Shown here: positions 1-7,047 of the stretch, one piece after another
Position numbering within the stretch: position 1 is the stretch's first letter
How the letters are laid out: the number at the start of each line of letters is the position of its first letter
Assembly (NCBI GenBank): GCA_003552565.1
Contig: PUNB01000172.1
Coordinates: forward strand, 1 to 19,656
Source of the DNA: Lentisphaerota bacterium
GTDB taxonomy: Bacteria; Verrucomicrobiota; Lentisphaeria; Oligosphaerales; PUNB01
Length of the DNA: 19,656 nt
Reading direction: 5' to 3'
Notes under the pieces: generated by a model
What the model saw: only the letters and a program-made list of their open reading frames with translations
Told to the model about the DNA's origin: nothing
The model's database searches: none
Translations under genes and position numbers: made by a program

Positions 1-10
1 ACCACTCTTC

Positions 11-67
11 GTGTGGCTCAGGCAAGCTGCTCGCCCTCCATTATATGGCCGCGAGGACCTGACACAC
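11..67. repeat. Nested inverted repeat, possible structured element
   Basis: Four stacked stems can be read directly: GTGT (11-14) with ACAC (64-67), TCAGG (18-22) with CCTGA (58-62), CTCGC (30-34) with GCGAG (51-55), and CCAT (38-41) with ATGG (45-48). An asymmetric internal loop (23-29 against 56-57) separates the outer and inner halves. This gives 18 pairs in 57 bases, more than expected by chance. It could be a palindromic repeat or the end of a structured RNA. The strand cannot be decided. Confidence 0.5.
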
Positions 68-146
68 TTTCAAAAGTTCAATAACGGCAGCGATATGAAA
101 TCAGATTTGCCACCAAGTGGTCAGGCAGGCTGCGGGCGCTCCATTT
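18..146. repeat. Pair of diverged 25-bp direct repeats (18-42 and 121-145)
   Basis: Bases 18-42 and 121-145 both read TCAGGCARGCTGC, four variable or G/C-swapped bases and CTCCATT, with about four mismatches in 25 positions. Each is preceded by a small CCAC/GTGG-type hairpin (around 2-16 and 109-120). The spacing and the shared hairpin suggest two copies of one dispersed element rather than a tandem repeat. Confidence 0.5.
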
Positions 147-239
147 TTTTTGTGACTTTTTGTGTTTTTCGTGGCTATAAAAAGACGAAATCTCACATAA
201 ACCCCCGCTCTTGGTTCTACGACAGATATCGGGTATCAA

Positions 240-1331
240 TCATTCTTCACCGCCAGCGGCGGTTTCCTCTTCACTCGCTTGGCCGGTGATCGCGTCCGGC
301 AGATGCAGGTTTTCGTCGTTCAGGGTTTCCCGGATTTTTTTCATGATCCGATTCTGCAGTTCCGGATCCTGTTTCAGGGCGGTACGGGCCTGGTCGCGGC
401 CCTGGCCGATCTGCTCATCTTCAAAGGAGAACCAGGAACCGCGTTTTTCGATTAGTTTCAGATCCAGAGCCACGTCGAGCATGGAGCCGGTGCGGGATAT
501 GCCTTCAGCGAAAAGGATGTCGAATTCGGCGATGCGGAAAGGCGGCGCCATTTTGTTTTTGACAATTTTTGTTTTTATGCGACTGCCGACGGGATCGCCG
601 TTGCTGGCTTTTATGGTGGCCATCTTCCGAATTTCCACTCGCACCGAGGCGTAGAATTTCAAGGCCCGGCCGCCGGGAGTGGTTTCCGGATTGCCGAACA
701 TGACACCGATCTTTTCCCGTATCTGGTTGGTGAAAATCAGAGAGGTGCGGCTGCGATTTATGATGCCGGTAAGTTTTCGCAGTGCCTGTGACATCAGGCG
801 GGCCTGTAAGCCTACGTGGCTGTCGCCCATCTGCCCCTCGATTTCAGCCCGCGGCACCAGGGCGGCGACCGAGTCCACAATCAGCACATCCAGAGAGTTG
901 CTGCGCACCAGGGTTTCGGCGATGTTCAGCGCATCTTCGCCGCAGTCGGGCTGCGCCACCAGCAGGTTCTCGGTGTCCACTCCGATGGTGCGGGCGTATT
1001 GCGGATCCAGGGCGTGTTCGGTATCGACAAAGGCGCAGACCCCATTGGCTTTCTGGGCGTTGGCGATTATGTGCAGACAGAGGGTGGTTTTGCCTGAGCT
1101 TTCAGGTCCGTAGATTTCCGTGACTCTGCCGCGCGGAATACCGCCGATGCCGAGAGCGATATCCAGGGTCAGGGCGCCGGTGCTGATTGTCGGTATATCC
1201 TGATGACGCTGATCGCCCAGGCGCATGATGGCGCCTTCGCCGTACTCTTTGCTGATCTGGCCGATGGCCATCTCCAGATTTTTTTTGCGTTGTTCCTGCT
1301 GGACGGCGGATTTATCTTTGTTGTCAACCAT
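240..1331 (-). CDS. recA: Recombinase RecA
   Basis: RecA is the DNA-dependent ATPase that forms filaments on single-stranded DNA, drives homologous strand exchange and, where an SOS system exists, stimulates LexA self-cleavage in the cytoplasm. The 363-residue length is typical. Visible motifs are Walker A GPESSGKT (75-82), Walker B DVLIVDS (148-154), the DNA-binding L2 region with TNQIREKIGVMFGNPETTPG (201-220) and an acidic C-terminal tail (EEETAAGGEE). QPDCGEDAL (127-135) carries Cys-Gly-Glu-Asp where many RecAs have Thr-Gly-Glu-Gln, a conservative variation. It lies 69 bp downstream of cinA on the same strand, a linkage seen in many bacteria. I see no obvious LexA operator (neither CTGT-N8-ACAG nor GAAC-N4-GTTC) upstream. 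Identity is certain. Confidence 0.99.
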   Translation of the reverse strand: MVDNKDKSAVQQEQRKKNLEMAIGQISKEYGEGAIMRLGDQRHQDIPTISTGALTLDIALGIGGIPRGRVTEIYGPESSGKTTLCLHIIANAQKANGVCAFVDTEHALDPQYARTIGVDTENLLVAQPDCGEDALNIAETLVRSNSLDVLIVDSVAALVPRAEIEGQMGDSHVGLQARLMSQALRKLTGIINRSRTSLIFTNQIREKIGVMFGNPETTPGGRALKFYASVRVEIRKMATIKASNGDPVGSRIKTKIVKNKMAPPFRIAEFDILFAEGISRTGSMLDVALDLKLIEKRGSWFSFEDEQIGQGRDQARTALKQDPELQNRIMKKIRETLNDENLHLPDAITGQASEEETAAGGEE

Positions 1332-1373
1332 GATATTGATTCCTCAGTTTGTAATCGATAAGTTGCTCTCTTA

Positions 1374-1400
1374 CTTTTAACAAAGCGCGAAAACGGTCAA
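1374..1400 (-). promoter_or_regulatory. Weak candidate promoter for recA
   Basis: On the minus strand TTGACC (1400-1395) is followed after 15 bases by TAAAAG (1379-1374), about 45 bases before the recA start. The -35 matches the sigma-70 consensus at five of six positions. The -10 is poor and the spacing short, so this is only a candidate for separate recA transcription inside the cinA-recA unit. Confidence 0.2.
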
Positions 1401-2639
1401 TTATGTTATTTCCGAACGGTGCTTAAGCAAGTGCAGTCTAAGGTCATTAAGAGCCGTGGTCACGGCGCGGTTTCTTATTCTTTCTCTGTTGCCGCTGAAG
1501 TTGTATTGGTTTACTTTTATCTCTTCTTGGACGGCGGTGGCGATGAACACCAATCCGACCGGTTTCTCTTTGCTGCCGCCGGCGGGGCCGGCAATTCCGG
1601 TTATCGCGATCGCGGTTTCGGCGTTCATTGTTTTAAGCGCTCCGGCGGCCATGCTTCGGGCCACCGGTTCGCTGACTGCTCCGAACTGATCGATCTCTTT
1701 CTCCGGCACTCTCAGCAGCTTTGTTTTGGTGTCGTTGCTGTAGCATACAATGGAGCCCTGGAAATAGGCGGAAGCGCCGGGCGGTTCGACGACTGCCGAA
1801 GCGATCAGGCCTCCCGTGCAGGATTCGGCCAAGGCCAAATGGAGGTTTTGTTCCTTTAACAGTTTGCCGACTGCTTCCGATAGGCTGACGGAGTCGACGA
1901 CCGCGGCTTGTCCGAATAACTCGCGGATTTTTTCGATAAGTTGTTCCAGCTCCACGGCCATGTCTGGCGGAGCGGTAAGACGGATGTCGACTTCTCCGGC
2001 GCGGGTGCAGTAGGCGACTTCGACGTTTTCAGGAAAAGAAACGGAAGATTCCAGCCGGTCGGCGACGGTTGCCTCCGGAATTCCATAAACCGTCAAAGAG
2101 CGCCGGCAGCTGTCTGGCTCTCCATGCTGGCGAATCAGCGGCAGAGCTTTTTGAGTGAACATGGGTCGCAGTTCCCGCGGCGGTCCGGGCAGCAGCAGCA
2201 GCGTCCGCTCGTCGCGCGGGCACCATAGTCCTGGCGCGGTGCCGTTATGATTAAGCAGCGGTTCGGCATTCTCGGGCACCATTGACTGAGTCAGAAGGGC
2301 TTCTTCCGGAACCAGAGACAGCCGCGGTCCCAGATAGGTTTTTATATGTTCTAGAACTTCCGGTCGATGGCGCAGTTCGGCTCCAGTCACTTTGGCGCCG
2401 ATAACGCGGGTCATGTCATCTCTGGTCGGTCCCAGACCGCCGATGGAAATCACCAGATCCGCAAGCGAAAGCTGCTCCTGAAAGGTTTTTTCAATGATAT
2501 CAGGCACATCGGGAATACAGACTTCCCGGTCAACGGTGTATCCTTCCCTGGCCAGGCTTTCACCGATAAAGGCCAGATTGGTGTTTACCGTATGTCCGAT
2601 AAGCAGTTCAGAACCAATGCTTACTATACTGATGCGCAT
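1401..2639 (-). CDS. cinA: CinA-family protein (MoaB-like domain plus nicotinamide-nucleotide amidase domain)
   Basis: CinA proteins join an N-terminal MoaB/MogA-like domain (ADP-ribose pyrophosphatase in characterised members) to a C-terminal PncC-type amidase that deamidates NMN in NAD recycling. In some Gram-positives CinA brings RecA to the membrane during competence. Here the N-terminal domain spans about 3-170, with GSELLIGHTVNTN (9-21), GGLGPTRDDMTR (67-78) and LPGPPREL (150-157). The amidase domain spans about 255-408, with AESCTGG (271-277, containing the conserved serine), GSIVCYSNDTK (295-305) and ITGIAGPAGG (346-355). The 412-residue length fits the two-domain form. The start is an ATG with only a weak upstream GGGAT. 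recA follows 69 bp later, so the two may be co-transcribed. Confidence 0.96.
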   Translation of the reverse strand: MRISIVSIGSELLIGHTVNTNLAFIGESLAREGYTVDREVCIPDVPDIIEKTFQEQLSLADLVISIGGLGPTRDDMTRVIGAKVTGAELRHRPEVLEHIKTYLGPRLSLVPEEALLTQSMVPENAEPLLNHNGTAPGLWCPRDERTLLLLPGPPRELRPMFTQKALPLIRQHGEPDSCRRSLTVYGIPEATVADRLESSVSFPENVEVAYCTRAGEVDIRLTAPPDMAVELEQLIEKIRELFGQAAVVDSVSLSEAVGKLLKEQNLHLALAESCTGGLIASAVVEPPGASAYFQGSIVCYSNDTKTKLLRVPEKEIDQFGAVSEPVARSMAAGALKTMNAETAIAITGIAGPAGGSKEKPVGLVFIATAVQEEIKVNQYNFSGNRERIRNRAVTTALNDLRLHLLKHRSEIT

Positions 2640-2679
2640 GTTTTATCCCAGTGATCTAAAGATTAATTTAACCTAGCCT

Positions 2680-2721
2680 GTTTAATTCAAGGTTCAAGTT
2701 TGAACTTGCCCCGAATTAAAC
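2680..2721. repeat. 42-bp perfect-ended hairpin, dispersed motif copy 1
   Basis: GTTTAATTC (2680-2688) pairs perfectly with GAATTAAAC (2713-2721), and inside it GTTCAA (2692-2697) faces TTGAAC (2700-2705). The right half contains GTTTGAACTTGCCCCGAA (2698-2715), which recurs exactly at 9355-9372. It lies between the nuclease-like gene and cinA and could act as a terminator or processing hairpin. No T-run follows on either strand. Confidence 0.6.
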
Positions 2722-2764
2722 GTTGATTGATATTGATTACGGAATGTTGGCAGCAAGGAGGTCT

Positions 2765-3664
2765 TTATTCTTCAGGGGGATGTTGGCGGGCCAGGCCCTG
2801 CCGCAGTTTCTGGCGGAGTTTAGGTTTCTCATGCGCGTACAGAGAAAGCAGGCGTTTGCCGGCCTGTTGGTACAGCTTTTTCTTTTCCAGCATGCCGATG
2901 CGATAGTCAAGGTTGTCTTCCATACCCCAATATTCGATGTACAGGTCCTGTTCGGGCAGATAAAAATCAGGCCGCACCGCATAGCCTTTAATGATTCGAA
3001 AACGGTTGTCGTAGCGGAATTCTATGTTTAGTTTGTTCAGTTCATCGGCGATAATCCGTTCGCCGTCAGACTGAACAACGGTGCCGTCGGCGGCTTTAAT
3101 AGTTTTTTTCAGTTCAACCTGCATCTCCCAGTTGCGGCGCTTCAGAAAAACTTCGTCGAAGCATTTGTCGCAAAAGGTACGATGAAAAGCCTGCTGTGAT
3201 CGTTGGTATTCATCCGGCGCCACGGTATTGTGGCAGCGGTCGCAGTAACGCACCGTGCTGTCAGCGGTCTGTTTGAGCGCCCTGCGAACAGCCTCAGCGG
3301 CGGAAAGCGCGGCGACGCATACATAATCTTTTATCTGCGGGTTGGCGGCGAGTTCATCCAGTTCGTGCAGGTATTTTCCTGTTGCGGCACCGAAGTTTTT
3401 GAGCGCTTTTAAGGCGTATTGTTGAACTTGTGGATGTCGGTCTTGAAAAGCGACTGGCGCAAGCGCGGAAACAGCCTTTTCGGCATCGGCTCCGAAGTCC
3501 GCGAGTTTGCCGATGGCGGAGGCGGCGAACCGGCGGATTTCCGAAGAGGGCATACGCAGCAGTTCGATTAGTTCCGGGAGAGCGGCGGGATCCATGGAGC
3601 GTCCGAGTTCCAGCGCTCGCTGTTTATAATAATGGTGTTGTTGCCGATCCATATTGCTATGCAT
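2765..3664 (-). CDS. HEAT-like helical repeat, four-Cys zinc site and PD-(D/E)XK-type nuclease domain protein
   Basis: I do not recognise a named gene. Three regions can be read in the 299 residues. Residues ~15-130 are alpha-helical HEAT-like repeats (LPELIELLRMPSSEIRRFAA, then two similar units). Residues 141-168 hold two CxxC pairs (C141, C144, C165, C168), a likely zinc site. Residues ~198-290 resemble the PD-(D/E)XK-fold domain found in some helicase-IV/UvrD-type proteins: GERIIADEL with E202, RPDFYLP with D233, then YIEYWG with E244, and a Lys-rich helix with K261-K263 and Y265. This suggests DNA cleavage or binding, but that is inferred. The ATG has a good ribosome site, AAGGAG, eight bases upstream. 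It lies between lgt and cinA-recA on the same strand, 125 bp before cinA. No signal peptide or membrane segment is seen. Confidence 0.75.
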   Translation of the reverse strand: MHSNMDRQQHHYYKQRALELGRSMDPAALPELIELLRMPSSEIRRFAASAIGKLADFGADAEKAVSALAPVAFQDRHPQVQQYALKALKNFGAATGKYLHELDELAANPQIKDYVCVAALSAAEAVRRALKQTADSTVRYCDRCHNTVAPDEYQRSQQAFHRTFCDKCFDEVFLKRRNWEMQVELKKTIKAADGTVVQSDGERIIADELNKLNIEFRYDNRFRIIKGYAVRPDFYLPEQDLYIEYWGMEDNLDYRIGMLEKKKLYQQAGKRLLSLYAHEKPKLRQKLRQGLARQHPPEE

Positions 3665-3685
3665 TGGACAAACTCCTTCTTTCTG

Positions 3686-3803
3686 GGGGGTGAAACTGGC
3701 TCGCTGGCGCTCGCTGACGTTTCTCTGGGTGCTGACGATTACTAGCGGGTCAGTTTTCTTTTATCGTGTATGCCAAACAACTGTCAGGCCGTCCAAGCAT
3801 CGG
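3686..3803 (-). pseudogene. Decayed tandem duplicate of the lgt 3' end
   Basis: Bases 3686-3803 align with the adjacent 3804-3921, which hold the last codons of lgt and its downstream sequence. GTCAGTTTTC occurs at 3749 and 3867, TCAGGCCG at 3784 and 3902 (both offset 118), and CTCGCTGGCGCTCG at 3700 and 3815 (offset 115, so a 3-base indel lies between). Read on the minus strand from 3790, the copy translates as GLTVVWHTR-stop-KKTDPL, against GLMFVWYARKRKTDLLPL in lgt. The in-frame stop shows that the copy is dead. It looks like an old unequal-crossover or slippage duplication of about 118 bp. Confidence 0.8.
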
Positions 3804-3842
3804 CGGGGTGCTTTCTCGCTGGCGCTCGTCGATGTTGCTTTG

Positions 3843-4859
3843 TCAAGCGTTGGCGAGCGGCAGCAAGTCAGTTTTCCGTTTCCGCGCATACCAGACGAAC
3901 ATCAGGCCGGCCAGGAAGAGCAGGCCGCTAAGCCACTGACCGCGAGTGATGTTGAGCCAGGCGAACTCAGCATCTGCGATGTGCGGATCCGGACGGCGAA
4001 AGAATTCGTTGATGATTCGGCCGACGGCGTAAAACATGCCGTAGCAGCCGGTGATTATACCCGCCCGCCGCGGTTTGCGCCAGACCAGCAGCAAAGCTAA
4101 AAAAATAAACAGTCCTTCCAGAAACACTCCATACAGCTGGGAGGGATGGCGCGGGGTCAACATTGGTTCTAGAGCTTCGATAACTTTTGCTTCTCCTTGC
4201 TGAACCGCGGCTATAAGGTTAGGGCGGTTCCATTCCTGCCAATGGAGGTTTATGTGTTCGGATGGCGGCAGTTTTTCCCGTAGAGCGAGAATTTTCTCGG
4301 TCGGCCATTCGTATATTTCCTGGGGGAACTTAACGGCCCAAGGCAGATCGGGGGAAGCGGGTCTGCCGATCAGTTCGCCGTTGATAAAATTGGCGATTCG
4401 CCCGAACATGAAGCCTATGGGAGTTAAGAAGGCTGCCAAATCAGTAAGATGCAGGAACGGCAGCCGATGGCGTCGGGAGAAAATCCAGGCTGCCAGCAGT
4501 ACTCCCAGCATGCCGCCGTGGCTGGCCATGCCGCCTTGGTTGAGAGCCAGCAGCCCCCAGAACGGAGGCTCGGGAAAAAAGCTCATCAACAGGGCGGGCT
4601 GATATATAAGCACATAACCGAGACGAGCCCCGATGACAACGCCGAGTGCCAGAAAAAGTACCAGATCTCCGGCCTGCTGCGGCTGCAAAGGGGTGCGGTT
4701 TTTCAAGGCCAGTCGCCGTATCCACCACAAGGCGAGAATAAAGGCTGCCACATAGGCCAGTCCATACCAGCGGATGCGCCAGAAAATAATCGGGTCCAGG
4801 GTATGCAGCCAGGCACCGGCCGGCGTGGTGAAATTAAACAAAAAGCCGGGAATGGTCAT
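3843..4859 (-). CDS. lgt: Prolipoprotein diacylglyceryl transferase
   Basis: Lgt moves diacylglycerol from phosphatidylglycerol to the lipobox cysteine of prolipoproteins in the cytoplasmic membrane, the first step of lipoprotein maturation. With the start used here (338 residues) the family signatures are WYGLAY (31-36), SHGGMLG (113-119), GRIANFINGELIGR (153-166, including the essential Arg), RHPSQLY (237-243) and GRIINEFFRRPD (280-291), plus about seven hydrophobic segments. It is about 45 residues longer than E. coli Lgt because of a hydrophilic insertion around 183-234. The ATG at 4859 forms an ATGA overlap with the mnmG stop, pointing to translational coupling. An upstream ATG at 4898 would add MAGKKQKNKRKSI and a 43-bp overlap, and cannot be excluded. 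The 3' end is partly duplicated downstream. Confidence 0.96.
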   Translation of the reverse strand: MTIPGFLFNFTTPAGAWLHTLDPIIFWRIRWYGLAYVAAFILALWWIRRLALKNRTPLQPQQAGDLVLFLALGVVIGARLGYVLIYQPALLMSFFPEPPFWGLLALNQGGMASHGGMLGVLLAAWIFSRRHRLPFLHLTDLAAFLTPIGFMFGRIANFINGELIGRPASPDLPWAVKFPQEIYEWPTEKILALREKLPPSEHINLHWQEWNRPNLIAAVQQGEAKVIEALEPMLTPRHPSQLYGVFLEGLFIFLALLLVWRKPRRAGIITGCYGMFYAVGRIINEFFRRPDPHIADAEFAWLNITRGQWLSGLLFLAGLMFVWYARKRKTDLLPLANA

Positions 4860-6724
4860 GATGGATTTTCTCTTGTTCTTCTGTTTCTTTCCAGCCATAC
4901 CTGCAGCAGTGCTATTTCCGCCGGAGTCACTCCGTCAATGCGGGCGGCCTGGGCCAGATTATCAGGCCGCACTTTATTCAGCTTGACGCGCGCTTCATCG
5001 CGCAGTCCGGAGATGGAGTCGTACCCGAAATCGGGCGGGATGTTCCAGGCTCCCAGCTGTTTCATTTTATCCGCCTGAGCGGATTCTCGGCGCATATAAC
5101 TGTCATAGCGCGCTTCGATACGTAGTTGTTCGATGGCTCTGGGGGAGGCTTTGGGGGGATCGGGCAGGTCGTTCCAAGATTTTTCCGGCCGGCCCAGCAT
5201 GGACCAGAGAGTGGCTCCTTGGGTGCGCCGGCTTTGCAATTCTTTTCGGACACAGTCAATTTCTGTTTCCAGCTCTCGCAAACGGCGGGCGGTTTCCGGC
5301 GGCAGCAAGCCTGTCTCGCAGGCGAGGGGGGTCAGGCGGCGGTCGGCGTTGTCCTGGCGCAGACGCAGGCGGTATTCGGCCCGGCTGGTGAATAAACGAT
5401 AAGGTTCGATGATCTCTTTAGTTATCAGGTCGTCAATCATCACTCCGATATATCCTTGGTCGCGATTGACGGTGAACGGGCGGTCATCGCCGGCGGCTTT
5501 GCGGGCCGCATTGACACCGGCGATGAGCCCTTGGGCGGCGGCTTCCTCGTAGCCGCTGGTGCCGTTGATCTGTCCGGCCAGGAAAACATTTGGGTGGTTC
5601 CGCAGTGCCAGGCAGCGCTCAAGCTGATGGGGGTAGACAAAGTCATATTCAATCGCGTAACCATAGCGGGTTATATGAGCGTTCTCCAGGCCCGGCAGTG
5701 ATCGCACCATCATGCACTGGACATCCGGCGGCAGGCTGGTGGAAATGCCGTTCAGGTAGTATTCGCCGGTGTGCAGGCCTTCCGGCTCTAAATGCACAAG
5801 ATGATCCGGCTGCTGCGGAAAACGGATTATTTTATCCTCGAAAGAAGGGCAGTAGCGAGCGCCTATGCCTTCTATGCGGCCGGAGTAAAGCGGGGATTGC
5901 TGGATATTTTCACGAACGATGCGGGCGGTTTCAGAAGTGGAGCGAGTGGTGTAACAAGGCAATTGCGGCAGGCGCCGACCTTGGGGACTGCATGAATCGT
6001 CATCAGGGCGAAGGTGGAACGAGAAAGAATATTCCTGTTCGTGGCCGTCCTGGGGAGCGAGGCCGGAAAAATCGATGGATTGCGCCAGCAGTCTTGGGGG
6101 GGTGCCGGTTTTCAAGCGTCCCATCTCCAGTCCCAGATTTTCGGCCAGGCAATCAGAGAGTGCGGTCGAGGCTGGGTCTCCGGCGCGGCCGCCGGCCAAA
6201 GTTGTTGAGCCGTAGTGCAGTCTGCCTTTTAAAAAGGTGCCGGTGGCGATTACCGCCGTACGGCTGCGCCAGATCTCTCCGAGCTGGGTGCGAACAGAGA
6301 TTTCTCCGTTTTTTTCCTGGCATATATGCTCTACTTGTCCCAGCTGAACCCGCAGGCGCGGTTGATTTTCCAATACTTGCTTCATGCGCTGCTGGTAGAG
6401 CTGCTTGTCGCATTGAGCCCGGGGCGAGTGTACTGCCGGCCCGCGGGAAAGATTAAGCATTCGGAACTGAATTGCGGCGGCATCGGTGTTTTTTCCCATT
6501 TCCCCGCCGAGGGCGTCAATTTCCCGCACCAGCTGACCTTTGGCAATACCGCCGATAGCCGGGTTGCAGGACATTTGAGCAATATGATCCGGATTGATTG
6601 TCAGCAGAACCGTTTCCGCCCCCAGGCGGGCCGCGGCCAGGGCGGCTTCACAGGCGGCGTGGCCGCCGCCGATGACCAGAACATCAGTTGATTTTTTCGA
6701 GTTGTCGAGCATGGATGATACCAT
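4856..6724 (-). CDS. mnmG: tRNA uridine-5-carboxymethylaminomethyl(34) synthesis enzyme MnmG (GidA)
   Basis: MnmG is the FAD-dependent partner of MnmE. Together they install the carboxymethylaminomethyl group at wobble U34 of certain tRNAs. The 622-residue length is normal. Visible are the FAD-binding GGGHAACEAALAAARLG (19-35), MSCNPAIGGIAKGQLVREID (51-70) with C53, GTFLKGRLHYG (162-172), GRLKTGTPPRL (202-212), PCYTTRST (256-263) with C257, and NGTSGYEEAAAQGLIAGVNA (387-406). The segment after C257 reads YTTRS where many homologues have YITHT, a small deviation. The start could also be the ATG at 6712. Neither has a strong ribosome site. It heads the lgt-containing minus-strand run and diverges from ffh. 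Confidence 0.98.
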   Translation of the reverse strand: MVSSMLDNSKKSTDVLVIGGGHAACEAALAAARLGAETVLLTINPDHIAQMSCNPAIGGIAKGQLVREIDALGGEMGKNTDAAAIQFRMLNLSRGPAVHSPRAQCDKQLYQQRMKQVLENQPRLRVQLGQVEHICQEKNGEISVRTQLGEIWRSRTAVIATGTFLKGRLHYGSTTLAGGRAGDPASTALSDCLAENLGLEMGRLKTGTPPRLLAQSIDFSGLAPQDGHEQEYSFSFHLRPDDDSCSPQGRRLPQLPCYTTRSTSETARIVRENIQQSPLYSGRIEGIGARYCPSFEDKIIRFPQQPDHLVHLEPEGLHTGEYYLNGISTSLPPDVQCMMVRSLPGLENAHITRYGYAIEYDFVYPHQLERCLALRNHPNVFLAGQINGTSGYEEAAAQGLIAGVNAARKAAGDDRPFTVNRDQGYIGVMIDDLITKEIIEPYRLFTSRAEYRLRLRQDNADRRLTPLACETGLLPPETARRLRELETEIDCVRKELQSRRTQGATLWSMLGRPEKSWNDLPDPPKASPRAIEQLRIEARYDSYMRRESAQADKMKQLGAWNIPPDFGYDSISGLRDEARVKLNKVRPDNLAQAARIDGVTPAEIALLQVWLERNRRTRENPS

Positions 6725-6810
6725 AATGAAAAGATATTCAAGTGCAACTTACGGAATCGCCGGAGTTTGTCAGTAATCTGTCGGCCCAAGGCGCATACCT
6801 GAATCCGTTA

Positions 6811-6908
6811 AAAAATTGGCGAAAAGTTTATCATTGTTCTTATCAACAAAGGGTTGTAAAACATAACAGTTTCACCCGATGGGTTAAAATATTTTCTCGC
6901 CAATTTTT
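6811..6908. repeat. 12-bp inverted repeat bounding a 98-bp A/T-rich segment
   Basis: AAAAATTGGCGA (6811-6822) is the exact reverse complement of TCGCCAATTTTT (6897-6908). The 74 bases between show only weak further pairing (for example TTGTT with AACAA around 6835-6850). It lies 87 bp upstream of the mnmG start. It could be a small non-autonomous element or a paired operator. Confidence 0.5.
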
Positions 6909-6948
6909 CCACTTCCGCCTACGCCAAGGCTACGCGTGACATGTCGGG

Positions 6949-7047
6949 AATTTAAGCGGCGGCACATCTGCTTTGTTGGAAGGTGCTTGCGGTATAATTA
7001 TACAGCATCGCACCTTCCGCCTCGCATCTGTACCGCCGCTGAAATTT
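6949..7047. repeat. ~99-bp near-symmetric palindrome
   Basis: All arms share a centre near 6997.5: AATTT (6949-6953) with AAATT (7042-7046), GCGGCGG (6956-6962) with CCGCCGC (7033-7039), ACA (6964-6966) with TGT (7029-7031), TGC (6969-6971) with GCA (7024-7026), GGAAGGTGC (6978-6986) with GCACCTTCC (7010-7018), and the self-complementary core GTATAATTATAC (6992-7003). It would form a long hairpin in RNA or a cruciform in DNA. The centre falls within a few bases of the midpoint between the mnmG and ffh starts. Confidence 0.8.
6992..7003. promoter_or_regulatory. Back-to-back TATAAT boxes, possible bidirectional promoter core
   Basis: The 12-bp palindrome holds a perfect TATAAT on the plus strand (6993-6998) and another on the minus strand (7002-6997). 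They point toward ffh and mnmG with leaders of about 280 and 270 bases. No good -35 hexamer lies 16-18 bases upstream in either direction, so promoter function is only a suggestion. The symmetry may simply come from the palindrome. Confidence 0.3.

Larger units (their letters stand above)
1..239. other. Gene-free region downstream of recA with repeats
   Basis: No credible gene is visible between the window edge and the recA stop. The stretch holds a nested inverted repeat (11-67) and a second, diverged copy of part of it (121-146), followed by a T-run at 144-151 and A/T-rich DNA. Near 189-204 it carries a motif (ATCTCACATAAACCC) resembling the left border of the REP-like repeats elsewhere in the window. 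No clear terminator hairpin with a T-run could be assigned to recA. Confidence 0.6.

Noticed and set aside
11..67. SRP-RNA-like reading of the minus strand (GTCAGGTCC ... GAGCAGC)
   Set aside because: About 20 bases replace the conserved GGAA-capped stem, so the match is superficial. The stems are better explained as a palindromic repeat.
679..1113. Open frames on the plus strand opposite recA
   Set aside because: Antisense shadows of recA with no start signals or motifs.
1332..1400. LexA operator upstream of recA
   Set aside because: Neither CTGT-N8-ACAG nor GAAC-N4-GTTC is present. A lineage-specific box cannot be judged from one site.
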